The notes under the pieces: model-generated | What the model was told of the DNA's origin: nothing | Seen by the model: only the letters and a program-made list of their open reading frames with translations | Database searches by the model: none | Assembly: GCF_000238275.3 (NCBI RefSeq) | Contig: NZ_AHCF03000004.1 | Coordinates: 248,001-312,000, forward strand | Source: Pseudoalteromonas undina | Lineage (GTDB): Bacteria; Pseudomonadota; Gammaproteobacteria; Enterobacterales; Alteromonadaceae | Direction: 5' to 3' | DNA length: 64,000 bases | Program-made: the position numbers and the translations under genes | In this document: positions 9,641 through 18,674 of the stretch, in pieces | Numbering within the stretch: the first letter of the stretch is position 1 | Layout: each line of letters starts with the position of its first letter

Positions 9641-11167
9641 ATGAATCACGAAGAGTTTTCATTTATAAATCAAGACTTCACTTTTCAACAAAAGTCACAG
9701 TCTCGAATTAGCGATAATGACGCTTTGCTCGATAGGTTTTTAAATGAAAAAAACCTAGATAAAGCGTTATTGTTATGGCTTGAAGGCTCTTCTGATTCTC
9801 CCCTTTCTTGGAATAAGGAGTCTTTGAGTCCTTATTTACAACGTGTAATTATTGAACTCGATCAACTTATTTCATCGCAACTCAACCACATAATTCATGC
9901 TAATAGCTTTCAACGTTTAGAAGCTAGCTGGCGTAATCTATGGTGGTTATTATTACAAACAGAGCAACAAGACAAAGAAAAAAAAGTAAAAGTTAAATTG
10001 CTCAATTGTGATTGGTCAACGCTCTCAAAAGACGTGAACAAAGCGATTGATTTTGATCAAAGTATGTTTTTTCAGTTACTTTATCAAAACGAGTTTGACA
10101 GTGCCGGAGGCGAGCCTTTTGGTATTGTAATTGGTGATTACGAAATTAGTAATGGTTGCTCAGCAGGCACTATTTACAACGATATTGATACCATAAAAGA
10201 GGTATCAAGAACGGCAGCTGCTGCATTTTCTCCTTTTATATGTTCGGCATCGGCTAATTTATTTGGTGCTGATAGCTTTTCAGATTTAGGTTATTACTCT
10301 GATTTATTTAATCAGTTTGAACAGCCAGAATATATAAAATGGCAAAGTTTTAGAAAAATGGAAGAAGCGCGCTTTATGGGCTTTACATTGCCTCATGTAT
10401 TAGTCAGGCCGCCTTATGTTAATGATGGCAAACGCCATCAAGATTTTTACTTCAAAGAACAAATAAAAAATCCAGAAACAGATATGTTGTGGGGCAGTGC
10501 AGCGTATCAATTCGTATCAACAATAATTAGAGCTTACTGCGATAGCGGTTGGTTTGGTCATATTCGTGGTATAGAGCCAGGTAAAGTCTCTAAGGGATTA
10601 GTAACAGGACTTGCTCGTGATAGCTTTGCAAACGATACCTATCAAAAAGAGGCAAAGCCGCCACTTGATTTATTAGTAACCAGTAAGTTTGAAAAGCAAT
10701 TTTCTGAGCTCGGTTTTATCCCAGCTTCTTCGGTTACAAATACGGAACATATTGTTTTTTACAGTAATGCATCGGTTCAAAAAACAAAAAATTACGACTC
10801 AAGTGCTGCCAATATCAATGCGCGCTTATCGTCTATGTTGCAATACATTTTGTGTGTATCGCGCTTTGCGCACTATTTAAAATTATTAGCCCGAGATCGT
10901 GTCGGTTCTTATAGCACAGCACAGGCCTGTGAGAGAGATTTACAGGCGTGGATTAATAACTACACAACCGCGTCAGACTCCGCGTCTGAGCATATTAGAA
11001 GCAAATATCCACTGAGTAATGCAAAAATAAAAGTAAGTGAAAATAAAGCAAACCCGGGGCATTACTTTTCGGTTTTGCAGTTACAGCCCCACTTTCAGTT
11101 AGACCAAATGGTCTCGAGTATTAAGTTAATAACAGAGCTCAGTCCTCATCATAAAATAAAGGAATAG
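9641..11167 (+). CDS. tssC2: Second TssC-family protein (ImpD-like sheath paralogue)
   Basis: A 508-aa paralogue of TssC that keeps the overall plan: FQRLEASWRNLWWLL, SAGGEPFGIVIGDYEI, PFICSASANLFGADSF, RFMGFTLPHVLVRPPY and the end SKYPLSNAKIKVSENKANPG. It diverges strongly from the upstream tssC outside these motifs. Tandem impC/impD-type pairs are known in other T6SS clusters, and the next gene here is impE-like tagJ, so the gene order imp-B-C-D-E is conserved. Its exact role (minor sheath or baseplate-proximal component) is not settled. The start ATG 9641 lies 37 bp after tssC, with AAGGATG upstream. Confidence 0.85.
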   Translation: MNHEEFSFINQDFTFQQKSQSRISDNDALLDRFLNEKNLDKALLLWLEGSSDSPLSWNKESLSPYLQRVIIELDQLISSQLNHIIHANSFQRLEASWRNLWWLLLQTEQQDKEKKVKVKLLNCDWSTLSKDVNKAIDFDQSMFFQLLYQNEFDSAGGEPFGIVIGDYEISNGCSAGTIYNDIDTIKEVSRTAAAAFSPFICSASANLFGADSFSDLGYYSDLFNQFEQPEYIKWQSFRKMEEARFMGFTLPHVLVRPPYVNDGKRHQDFYFKEQIKNPETDMLWGSAAYQFVSTIIRAYCDSGWFGHIRGIEPGKVSKGLVTGLARDSFANDTYQKEAKPPLDLLVTSKFEKQFSELGFIPASSVTNTEHIVFYSNASVQKTKNYDSSAANINARLSSMLQYILCVSRFAHYLKLLARDRVGSYSTAQACERDLQAWINNYTTASDSASEHIRSKYPLSNAKIKVSENKANPGHYFSVLQLQPHFQLDQMVSSIKLITELSPHHKIKE

Positions 11168-11169
11168 TC

Positions 11170-11949
11170 ATGAAAAAAATACACAGTTTAATTCGCGAGG
11201 GAAAACTTGCTGATGCTTTATTATGCTGCGCTACCGAGTTGCAAGATGAGCCTTTAAATTTTGACATTAGAAGTATTTATTCTGAATTACTTTGCATTAA
11301 TGGCGAGCTTGAAAAAGCAGATAAACAACTCGACTTTATGGTGCAAAAGAACCCAGAGTTTGCTGTAGGTGCAGTTAACCTTAGACATTTAATTCGTGCC
11401 CAGCAATCGCGCGTAGATTTTTATCAAGGTAAGGGGATTCCTAAACTTTTTCATGAAGCCAATGAGCTAGATACCTTGTTTTTAAAAATGCATGTTGCTT
11501 TGCTTGAAGGTGAAACATCTGAAGCAGCCAGTCTTGCACAACAAATGGAAGCGCTTCGCTTGGAGAGTGTTGAAGACGAGCAATCAGCAATTAGAGATTT
11601 AGATGATAGCTTAAGTCCTTATTTAGAAGTGCTAGGCACGAATGGCGAGTTTTACCTGGCTAACTTTAATGAAATTGAAACATTAAAAGTAGAACCTGTA
11701 ACGTCATTATTAGAGGGTATTTGGTTACGCGTTGAAATTACTATTAAAGACGGCCCATCGGGCACCGCTCACTTGCCACTGGTTTACGCAAACTCAAATA
11801 CAGATCTAGAAAAGCTAGGCCAAGTATCTGATTGGGAAGAACTTCAAGACGAATTTATTGTAGGCAAAGGAATGAAAATGTTGTTTGTTAACGATGAAGC
11901 CATCACTGTTCCAAATCTTAAAATAAACGCCCTAGAAACAGCTGAGTAA
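11170..11949 (+). CDS. tagJ: T6SS accessory protein TagJ (ImpE/SciE family)
   Basis: The 259-aa product matches the ImpE family: an N-terminal tetratricopeptide-like half (IREGKLADALLCCATELQ, then LDFMVQKNPEFAVGAVNLRHL) and a C-terminal globular half (DWEELQDEFIVGKGMKMLFV). TagJ binds the N-terminal helix of TssB and is thought to assist ClpV-mediated sheath recycling in the T6SS subtypes that have it. It begins two bases after the second tssC stop codon and is followed by tssE after 15 bp, so co-transcription is nearly certain. Confidence 0.85.
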   Translation: MKKIHSLIREGKLADALLCCATELQDEPLNFDIRSIYSELLCINGELEKADKQLDFMVQKNPEFAVGAVNLRHLIRAQQSRVDFYQGKGIPKLFHEANELDTLFLKMHVALLEGETSEAASLAQQMEALRLESVEDEQSAIRDLDDSLSPYLEVLGTNGEFYLANFNEIETLKVEPVTSLLEGIWLRVEITIKDGPSGTAHLPLVYANSNTDLEKLGQVSDWEELQDEFIVGKGMKMLFVNDEAITVPNLKINALETAE

Positions 11950-11964
11950 GCATAGTAAATAATT

Positions 11965-12450
11965 ATGATAGAGCATAAGCAGCAGCTTCAAGCATCCATT
12001 TTAGATAGGCTCATTGACGATGAGCCAGACTTTCAGGATGCCCCATCTCGTACTGAGGGGATCAGCATTAGTGAGCTGAGAAAAAATGTGCGCAGAGACA
12101 TAGAAGCGCTGCTAAATGCGCGAATTCAATGGCACACGTGGCCAGCACAATATGCAGAGTTAGCAACATCCTGCTTATCGTATGGTTTACCTGACTTTTC
12201 GAGTATGTCGGTGAGCTCTCACGAAGGGCGGGCACTGCTATGTGAAACCGTTAGAAATACAATTTTGAAATTTGAGCCTCGGTTCATTGAAGTTGAGGTA
12301 TTTACTGACGATGAAGTACCCGTAAATAGAGTATTAAACTTGCGAATAAACGCTTTACTATATGCAGATCCAGAGCCTGAGTTTATTAGCTTTGACTCTG
12401 AAGTTGAGCCTGTGAACTTAGGGATGAAGATTATAGAGGCTTCTTTATGA
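11965..12450 (+). CDS. tssE: T6SS baseplate protein TssE (gp25-like)
   Basis: TssE is the gp25-like wedge component of the T6SS baseplate. The 161-aa product has the family features SILDRLIDDEP near residue 11, ELRKNVRRDIEALLNAR near residue 38 (containing the LLNTR-like stretch), SCLSYGLPDFSSMS near residue 69, and the C-terminal RVLNLRINALLYADPEPEFISF. The start is ATG 11965. The last four bases overlap the start of tssF (ATGA), as usual for baseplate genes. Confidence 0.9.
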   Translation: MIEHKQQLQASILDRLIDDEPDFQDAPSRTEGISISELRKNVRRDIEALLNARIQWHTWPAQYAELATSCLSYGLPDFSSMSVSSHEGRALLCETVRNTILKFEPRFIEVEVFTDDEVPVNRVLNLRINALLYADPEPEFISFDSEVEPVNLGMKIIEASL

Positions 12451-14273
12451 ACGATGAATTATTAAAATATTACAATCGTGAATTGGCGTTTGTTCGTCAT
12501 ATGGGTAAAGACTTCTCTGAAAAATACCCTAAAGTTGCAGGGCGATTAAAGCTAAGCGATGATCATATTGAAGACCCTCATGTATCTAGATTAATTGAAT
12601 CGTTCGCATTTTTAACGGCTAATATTAGGCAAAAGTTAGATGATAGCTTTCCTGAGCTTACTGATGCTTTATTAGGGCAAATGTTACCTGACTATCAAGC
12701 GCCTATTCCTTCAATGTCGGTGGTTAAATTAGAGGCTGAAAACCTCTCAACCACGGGAGTAGTGATTCCAAGAGCGAGTGAAGTTGAAACAAATGTTGAG
12801 TCAATGAAGCAATGTAAGTTTCAAACCTGTTATGAAACTTACTTATGGCCTGTTGAAATTACCAGTGCGCAATTTGATAACAGTCCTTTTGTGGCACCAA
12901 AACCACGTTGGCATGAGAAAGCAAAGTCAATTTTCAAACTTGAGCTAACCGGTGAATACCCGGGTGTATCACTGGCTGAAACTGGGTTGGAAAAATTACG
13001 ATTATTTATAAATGGCCAATGGCATCATACGCTTAAAGTGTATGAATTATTGTTTAAGCACGCTATTGGCATTGCTTTTGATAATGGTGATGAGGGAATA
13101 AAGTACCTTTCTAAAACTCAACTTAAAGCGGTTGGCTTTGATGCAAATGAAGCGGTTGTACCGTATTCGCAGCGATCAAGTTCCGGCTATCGCTTACTCG
13201 TCGAAAACTTTACCTTTCCTGAAAAGTTTCGTTTTTTTGAACTTGAAAATATTCACTCATCGTTGCCTAAAAATTCTAATAAATGCACAGTGTATATTTA
13301 TCTTGATGCGGAATCTTCAGAGCTCGAAAAGCAAGTAGACAAAGACATGTTTTTGATGGGGTGTACGCCCATAATTAATATGTTTGAACAAGAATTAGAA
13401 CCTATTCGCCCTGAACTGAGCGAATACGAATACCAATTAACGCCGCGTTATATGGACTCTGAGATTTCAGAAGTAATTGGTATTTCAGAAGTAATTGCCT
13501 TTGATCATAAGGGAAATAAACAAATAGTTTGTCCGTTTTATGGACAAACCCATCCACGATACCAAGGCCATGATGATTTGTTTTGGCATATCCGCAGAGA
13601 AACTGCCTCATGGGCAGGGGGTTATGTTGAGTCAGGCACCGAATCGTTTCTATCATTGGTAGATGCACGATTTGAAAATAGCGCTATGGATTATGCTGAA
13701 GGGAACACGGTCCTAACCGTACGTGCTAATTGCAGTAATCGAAACCTCCCTGCAAGCATGCCTTTTGGAGACGATGAGCTAGGCTTATTAATGCCAGAGC
13801 GCGGCGATGTAATTAAAAAAATTAGGTGTTTAATTCCATTTACTCATGCAGTTAGACCGATATTAGCCGATGCAACTCGTTGGCAATTAGTTAATCATTT
13901 AACGCTCGACGCGTTTAGTGGAGATGATGCATGTAATAAGCTTAAAGAAGTGCTACGCCTTTATGATTTTAGAGCATCTCCGCAAACAAAAGGCCTTATT
14001 GATAATATTTACCGTGTGGTTGTAGAACCCGCAACGGCTCGTGTTGTGCAAAAAGGGCGAGTAAGCTTTGCAACGGGAAGTGAAATTGAAATTACCTTCG
14101 CCAATGATGACTTCTCAGGTAGTGGCATGTTTTTCTTTGCCTCTATCCTCGATCATTTCTTTGCGCAATTTGCAGCAATTAATAGCTTTACTCGCGTTAG
14201 TTTAAGGCTAAAAGAACAAGAGCAAGTGTATTACCAATGGCCTGCGCGAGTTGGGGAAAGCCCGTTAATATGA
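12447..14273 (+). CDS. tssF: T6SS baseplate protein TssF (ImpG/VasA)
   Basis: TssF (608 aa) builds the T6SS baseplate wedge with TssG, TssE and TssK. The N-terminal signature LLKYYNRELAFVRHMGKDFSEKYPKVAGRL is characteristic, followed by DPHVSRLIESFAFLTANIRQKLDD and a C-terminal GSGMFFFASILDHFFAQFAAINSF block. The length is normal. It starts by four-base overlap with tssE and ends in another ATGA overlap with tssG, so the three baseplate genes form a translationally coupled group. Confidence 0.95.
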   Translation: MNDELLKYYNRELAFVRHMGKDFSEKYPKVAGRLKLSDDHIEDPHVSRLIESFAFLTANIRQKLDDSFPELTDALLGQMLPDYQAPIPSMSVVKLEAENLSTTGVVIPRASEVETNVESMKQCKFQTCYETYLWPVEITSAQFDNSPFVAPKPRWHEKAKSIFKLELTGEYPGVSLAETGLEKLRLFINGQWHHTLKVYELLFKHAIGIAFDNGDEGIKYLSKTQLKAVGFDANEAVVPYSQRSSSGYRLLVENFTFPEKFRFFELENIHSSLPKNSNKCTVYIYLDAESSELEKQVDKDMFLMGCTPIINMFEQELEPIRPELSEYEYQLTPRYMDSEISEVIGISEVIAFDHKGNKQIVCPFYGQTHPRYQGHDDLFWHIRRETASWAGGYVESGTESFLSLVDARFENSAMDYAEGNTVLTVRANCSNRNLPASMPFGDDELGLLMPERGDVIKKIRCLIPFTHAVRPILADATRWQLVNHLTLDAFSGDDACNKLKEVLRLYDFRASPQTKGLIDNIYRVVVEPATARVVQKGRVSFATGSEIEITFANDDFSGSGMFFFASILDHFFAQFAAINSFTRVSLRLKEQEQVYYQWPARVGESPLI

Positions 14274-15259
14274 TCCAACATATTATTTCTCAAGCGTCAC
14301 AAGTTGACTTTTATAAAGCAGTTTTCATTATTGAAAACCAGCTGAAAAAGCATGGCTTGGAGTATCGCTACGTAGGGTATGACAGTAGTCCAAAGCAAGA
14401 GTTAATTAAGTTTACCGCAACTCAAAAATTTGGTTACCCAGGTAACGCTATCACAAAATTAGAACAAGCAAGCTTTGAAGATGGCTTACATAAAGTCAAC
14501 ATGCAGATCTCTTTTATGGGATTAACGGGTTGTTCGGGCGCTTTGCCTCAATTTTATAGCGAACTGGTGATGCAGCGTCTTCGCTATAAAGATACAACTA
14601 TGCGCGACTTTTACGACATGTTTAATCACCGTTTGGTGTCTTTATATTATCGAGCGTGGAAAAAATATAAACCGTCTTTAAATCATGTAAATAAAGATAA
14701 AAACAAAGACCCATACACGCAAATATTAGGGCTTTTAAGCGGCGGTTATGATGAACATCAGTTGCACTTTTCAGGCCTTTATAGCCGAAAAATTCGCAAT
14801 GCTTTTGACTTAAAAAGTGTACTGAGCTCATATCTTGGCTGTGATGTTGTCATTAAACAAATGATAGGTAAGTGGCACGATTTGAAGCCACAAGAGCAAA
14901 CATGTTTAGCAAGTGAACGCCTTTATGAGGGACAACATGCCCGCTTAGGTGTTGATACGGTAATTGGTAAAAAGATATGGGATATTTCTTCTAATATCGA
15001 GATCCATATCAGTACCCGCGATTTTGATAAAGCAAAATCCTTGTTACCTAAAGGCAAGTTATTTGAATTAGCTAAAAAAATTGTCAAAGACTATGCCGGC
15101 AATGCTATTTCATTTCGACTTGTTATTGAGTCAGATTTTCAACAACTTGATGCGGTGCAGCTGTCAAAAAGTGAATGCCAACTAGGCGCAAATAGCTTTT
15201 TAATGGCGAGTAAAAACACCCCTAAATTTAACCCTACTAAGTTATCGTTTAAAGGATAA
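14270..15259 (+). CDS. tssG: T6SS baseplate protein TssG (ImpH/VasB)
   Basis: TssG is the partner of TssF in the baseplate. I choose ATG 14270 (MIQHIISQASQVDFYKAV), overlapping the tssF stop as ATGA; an in-frame codon at 14237 lies deep inside tssF and is unlikely. The product is about 329 aa. Family landmarks are DFYKAVFIIENQL, the QISFMGLTGCSGALPQFYSELV block, YDMFNHRLVSLYYRAWKKY, and the C-terminal LASERLYEGQHARLGVDTVIG. tssH follows after 22 bp with AAGGAAC upstream. Confidence 0.93.
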   Translation: MIQHIISQASQVDFYKAVFIIENQLKKHGLEYRYVGYDSSPKQELIKFTATQKFGYPGNAITKLEQASFEDGLHKVNMQISFMGLTGCSGALPQFYSELVMQRLRYKDTTMRDFYDMFNHRLVSLYYRAWKKYKPSLNHVNKDKNKDPYTQILGLLSGGYDEHQLHFSGLYSRKIRNAFDLKSVLSSYLGCDVVIKQMIGKWHDLKPQEQTCLASERLYEGQHARLGVDTVIGKKIWDISSNIEIHISTRDFDKAKSLLPKGKLFELAKKIVKDYAGNAISFRLVIESDFQQLDAVQLSKSECQLGANSFLMASKNTPKFNPTKLSFKG

Positions 15260-15281
15260 TTAAAATTAAAAGGAACAGTGT

Positions 15282-17900
15282 ATGTCAACGATGACATTAA
15301 ACAAATTAGTTGAGAAACTAAGCCCAGATTGTAGAAAGAGCTTAGAAGCAGCGGTCGCAATTTGTAATAGCCGCAGCCATTTTACGGTTGAATTAGAGCA
15401 TTGGCTGTTAGCTATGATTGAGCAGCAACTAGACGATGTTAGACTCATATTCGGTGCTTTCGATATTGATATTGATCAGGTAAAGCAAGATTTAAATCAA
15501 TCATTAGAGTCATTTAAAACGGGCAGTGATTCGTCGCCTAGTCTGTCGGTACATGTTACTACTTTACTTAGACAATCATGGTTAAGCACCAGTATAGAAT
15601 TTACTGATGAGCAAATTCGAAGTGCTTACGTTATTTATACGCTTACAAAAGACGATACCTTGTCTAGTTTAGTAACGCGTTGTAGCAAGCTTTTCAATAA
15701 TATAGAACCTGGACAACTACTACATGCATGGCCTGAAATTGTTGCCCAATCGCAAGAACGTAATACCACCACTGCAAGTGCTACAACACCTGCAAATGGT
15801 TCATCTAAAACACCAAGCTTAGATCAATTTACCGTCGATTTAACCGCACAAGCAAAAGCAGGAAAAATAGACCCAATTTTAGGTCGTGATTTCGAAATAC
15901 GTCAGATGGTAGATATTTTAACTAGACGTCGTCAAAACAATCCAATATTAACGGGTGAAGCGGGTGTAGGTAAAACCGCTGTGGTTGAAGGACTTGCCCT
16001 AAGAATCGCTCAAAAAGATGTACCTGCAGTATTACAAAACGTTAAGTTGCACAGCCTAGATTTGGCTTTGCTGCAAGCGGGTGCGGGCATGAAAGGTGAA
16101 TTTGAAAATCGTTTAAAGTCGCTAATTAATGAAGTGAAAAACGCTGTTGATCCTGTGATTCTTTTCATAGATGAAGCTCACACTATGATTGGTAGTGGCG
16201 GACAAGCAGGTCAAAATGATGCTGCTAACTTACTTAAGCCTGCTCTAGCAAGAGGGGAGTTACGCACTATTGCAGCAACAACGTGGGCTGAATATAAAAA
16301 GTTTTTTGAAAAAGATGCTGCACTAACACGTCGCTTCCAAGTGGTTAAAGTTGAAGAGCCAACACCAGAAAAAGCGGTTGCTATGCTACGTGGTTTAGTT
16401 CCTGTGATGGAAAAACATCATAAAGTGTTTATTTCAGAGCAAGCACTTGAAAGTGCAGTGCATCTATCGCACAGATACATTACTGCCAGACAATTACCCG
16501 ATAAAGCCGTTGCATTGTTAGATACGGCATGTGCTCGTGTTGCTATGAGTCAAGCATCGACACCTAATGCGATTGAGCAGTTAATTAACAGGCTTAGTGA
16601 AATTGAAGCGCAAGTTTTAATGCTAAATCGTGAGCAAAAAACTGGTTTAGATCACAGTGAACAATTATCAACGCTTAAATCTGAACTAGTTGAGATTGAA
16701 CAGCAACTGGAACCATTAAATGAGCAGTTCAATGTTGAGAAGGATATAGTTGCCGAGTTAAACCAAGCGCTAGAATCGATTAACACCAACGATGCTGACT
16801 CTTCTGCTGAAGTACTTGAGCAGTTAAAAGAAAGCAAGTTTAAGTTAGCCTCGTATGAGCATAATATGGTGCATTGGCAAGTTGATGAAGAGTTGATTGC
16901 ACAGGTTATTTCTGATTGGACTGGTATTCCTGTTGGTAAAATGCATGAAGATGAAATTCATGGCATTTTAAATTTAGCTGAGCAAATGAAACAACGTGTA
17001 GTTGGCCAAGATCATGCGCTTGAACTTATGGCTAAAGTGGTACAAACCTCACGTGCGCAGCTAGCAGACGAGAGTCGCCCTAATGGTATATTTATGCTGG
17101 CAGGCCCAAGCGGTGTTGGTAAAACAGAGACCGCGCTTTCACTTGCACAAGAAGTGTATGGCAGTGAAGATAACGTAACAGTTATTAACATGTCTGAGTT
17201 TAAAGAAGAGCATAAAGTGTCATTACTTCTTGGCTCACCTCCGGGTTATGTTGGTTATGGCGAAGGCGGTATTTTAACCGAAGCAGTAAGAAGAAAACCA
17301 TACAGTGTGGTGCTACTTGATGAAATGGAAAAAGCCCATCCAGGCGTGCAAGATATTTTCTATCAAGTATTCGATAAAGGTACGATTAAGGACGGTGAAG
17401 GCCGAGACATCGACTTTAAAAATACCATCATTATTATGACCTCAAATGTGGGTACTGATACCACAATGAGTTTATTTGAAGATGAAGAAAGTAAGCCGAG
17501 TATTAAAGGTTTATTAAAAGCATTACAAGATGATTTATTAGGCGCATTTAAACCCGCATTTTTAGGGCGCATTAATGTTATTCCTTATATTCCGTTAAGT
17601 GATGAAATTCTGACCCAAATTGCAGCGCTGCAAATTAGCAAAATTATTAAGCGTGTTAAAAAGCATTATGATGCGCAATTAACGTATAACGATGACGTGA
17701 TTGAGCACATTATTGCTAATTGTCAAAATGCCGGTTCGGGTGCAAGAAATATTCACACCATATTACAGAATAAAGTACTACCACTATTGTCTGAAATTTT
17801 GCTTTCGAGCATGGTTGATGGTGAAAAAGTGACATCTATCTCATTGTTAATTAAGGATAATGAGTTTGATATTGAGCTAACTAAAGTTAATTTAAAATAA
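15282..17900 (+). CDS. tssH: T6SS sheath-recycling AAA+ ATPase TssH (ClpV)
   Basis: ClpV disassembles the contracted T6SS sheath. The 872-aa product shows the ClpB/ClpV plan: an N-terminal Clp N domain (LEAAVAICNSRSHFTVELEHWLLA, with the ClpV-specific start), AAA1 with Walker A GEAGVGKTA at residue 225 and Walker B ILFIDEAHTMIG, a coiled-coil middle domain (about residues 430-540, shorter than in ClpB), AAA2 with Walker A GPSGVGKTE at residue 608 and Walker B VVLLDEMEKAHPG, and a C-terminal D2-small domain. Both ATP sites look intact. It closes the tssA-to-tssH block, and 220 bp separate it from hcp. Confidence 0.95.
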   Translation: MSTMTLNKLVEKLSPDCRKSLEAAVAICNSRSHFTVELEHWLLAMIEQQLDDVRLIFGAFDIDIDQVKQDLNQSLESFKTGSDSSPSLSVHVTTLLRQSWLSTSIEFTDEQIRSAYVIYTLTKDDTLSSLVTRCSKLFNNIEPGQLLHAWPEIVAQSQERNTTTASATTPANGSSKTPSLDQFTVDLTAQAKAGKIDPILGRDFEIRQMVDILTRRRQNNPILTGEAGVGKTAVVEGLALRIAQKDVPAVLQNVKLHSLDLALLQAGAGMKGEFENRLKSLINEVKNAVDPVILFIDEAHTMIGSGGQAGQNDAANLLKPALARGELRTIAATTWAEYKKFFEKDAALTRRFQVVKVEEPTPEKAVAMLRGLVPVMEKHHKVFISEQALESAVHLSHRYITARQLPDKAVALLDTACARVAMSQASTPNAIEQLINRLSEIEAQVLMLNREQKTGLDHSEQLSTLKSELVEIEQQLEPLNEQFNVEKDIVAELNQALESINTNDADSSAEVLEQLKESKFKLASYEHNMVHWQVDEELIAQVISDWTGIPVGKMHEDEIHGILNLAEQMKQRVVGQDHALELMAKVVQTSRAQLADESRPNGIFMLAGPSGVGKTETALSLAQEVYGSEDNVTVINMSEFKEEHKVSLLLGSPPGYVGYGEGGILTEAVRRKPYSVVLLDEMEKAHPGVQDIFYQVFDKGTIKDGEGRDIDFKNTIIIMTSNVGTDTTMSLFEDEESKPSIKGLLKALQDDLLGAFKPAFLGRINVIPYIPLSDEILTQIAALQISKIIKRVKKHYDAQLTYNDDVIEHIIANCQNAGSGARNIHTILQNKVLPLLSEILLSSMVDGEKVTSISLLIKDNEFDIELTKVNLK

Positions 17901-18120
17901 CCTGTTTTTATGGTTGTTTCTTTAGTTTTAGAGCATTATAATTCGTGTGTCTTATATAGAAACATGGAATTTTTGAGACATTGTCTTCATCTAGGGAAAG
18001 GAATTCTGAAGACCTTTTCATTGCTGTTTTAGAGATAATGATTTCAAGGAATTTTGGGTAACCAAAGTAAACGAATCCACATAATGGATAATATTGTTTA
18101 ATAAAAAGGAGCATTATCAA

Positions 18121-18600
18121 ATGCAAGCAAATACATATTTAAAATACGGTTCAATCAAAGGCGAAACTACTGCCGAGTCTTTCAAAGATTTAATTACAGT
18201 TTTATCTTTAGATTGGAACGTTAGCCGTGAAATTAGCTCAGCGACTGGTACAGCGATGGATCGTGAATCTAGCTCTACTCGTTTAGGCGACGTGACTATT
18301 ACTAAGCTTCAAGATAAAGCATCTCCGGATCTTTTCAAAGAAGCAACTATTGGTAAAGGTCTACCTGCTGTTTTTCATATCACTAAACAAGGTGATAAAG
18401 TTGAAGAAATCATGAAAATCGAACTTACAGATGCCATGATCTCTAGCTACTCAGTATCTGTTCAAAACGACCGTCCAATTGAAACAATCACTATCAGCTA
18501 CACTGAAATGATGATGACTGTTACACCTACTGACGATCAAAACAACATCACTGCACCACTAGTATATGGTTACAGCGGTGTTAAAGGTCAACAAATGTAA
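18121..18600 (+). CDS. hcp: T6SS tube protein Hcp (TssD)
   Basis: Hcp hexamers stack into the inner tube and can carry small effectors. The 159-aa product has the Hcp1-family pattern: an N-terminal YLKYGSIKGET, the variable loop near WNVSREISSATG, MDRESSSTRLGDVTITKLQDKASP, and the C-terminal TISYTEMMMTVTPTDDQNN. I start at ATG 18121, eight bases after AAGGAG, and not at the earlier in-frame codon at 18094. Its 220-bp leader and the strong terminator behind it fit a separately and highly expressed gene. The codon choice looks more biased than in its neighbours, as expected for an abundant protein (impression by eye). Confidence 0.93.
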   Translation: MQANTYLKYGSIKGETTAESFKDLITVLSLDWNVSREISSATGTAMDRESSSTRLGDVTITKLQDKASPDLFKEATIGKGLPAVFHITKQGDKVEEIMKIELTDAMISSYSVSVQNDRPIETITISYTEMMMTVTPTDDQNNITAPLVYGYSGVKGQQM

Positions 18601-18618
18601 TATTTGTTACCCGATTGT

Positions 18619-18648
18619 AGCTCTGGGCTTATGCTCAGAGCTTTTTTT
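18619..18648 (+). terminator. Rho-independent terminator after hcp
   Basis: A perfect 10-bp stem (18619-18628 with 18633-18642, one G-T pair) closes a TTAT tetraloop and is followed by seven Ts (18642-18648). It lies 19 bp after the hcp stop codon and separates hcp from vgrG. Confidence 0.9.
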
Positions 18649-18674
18649 GATCTTCAGGATGGGAAAAGCAAGGA

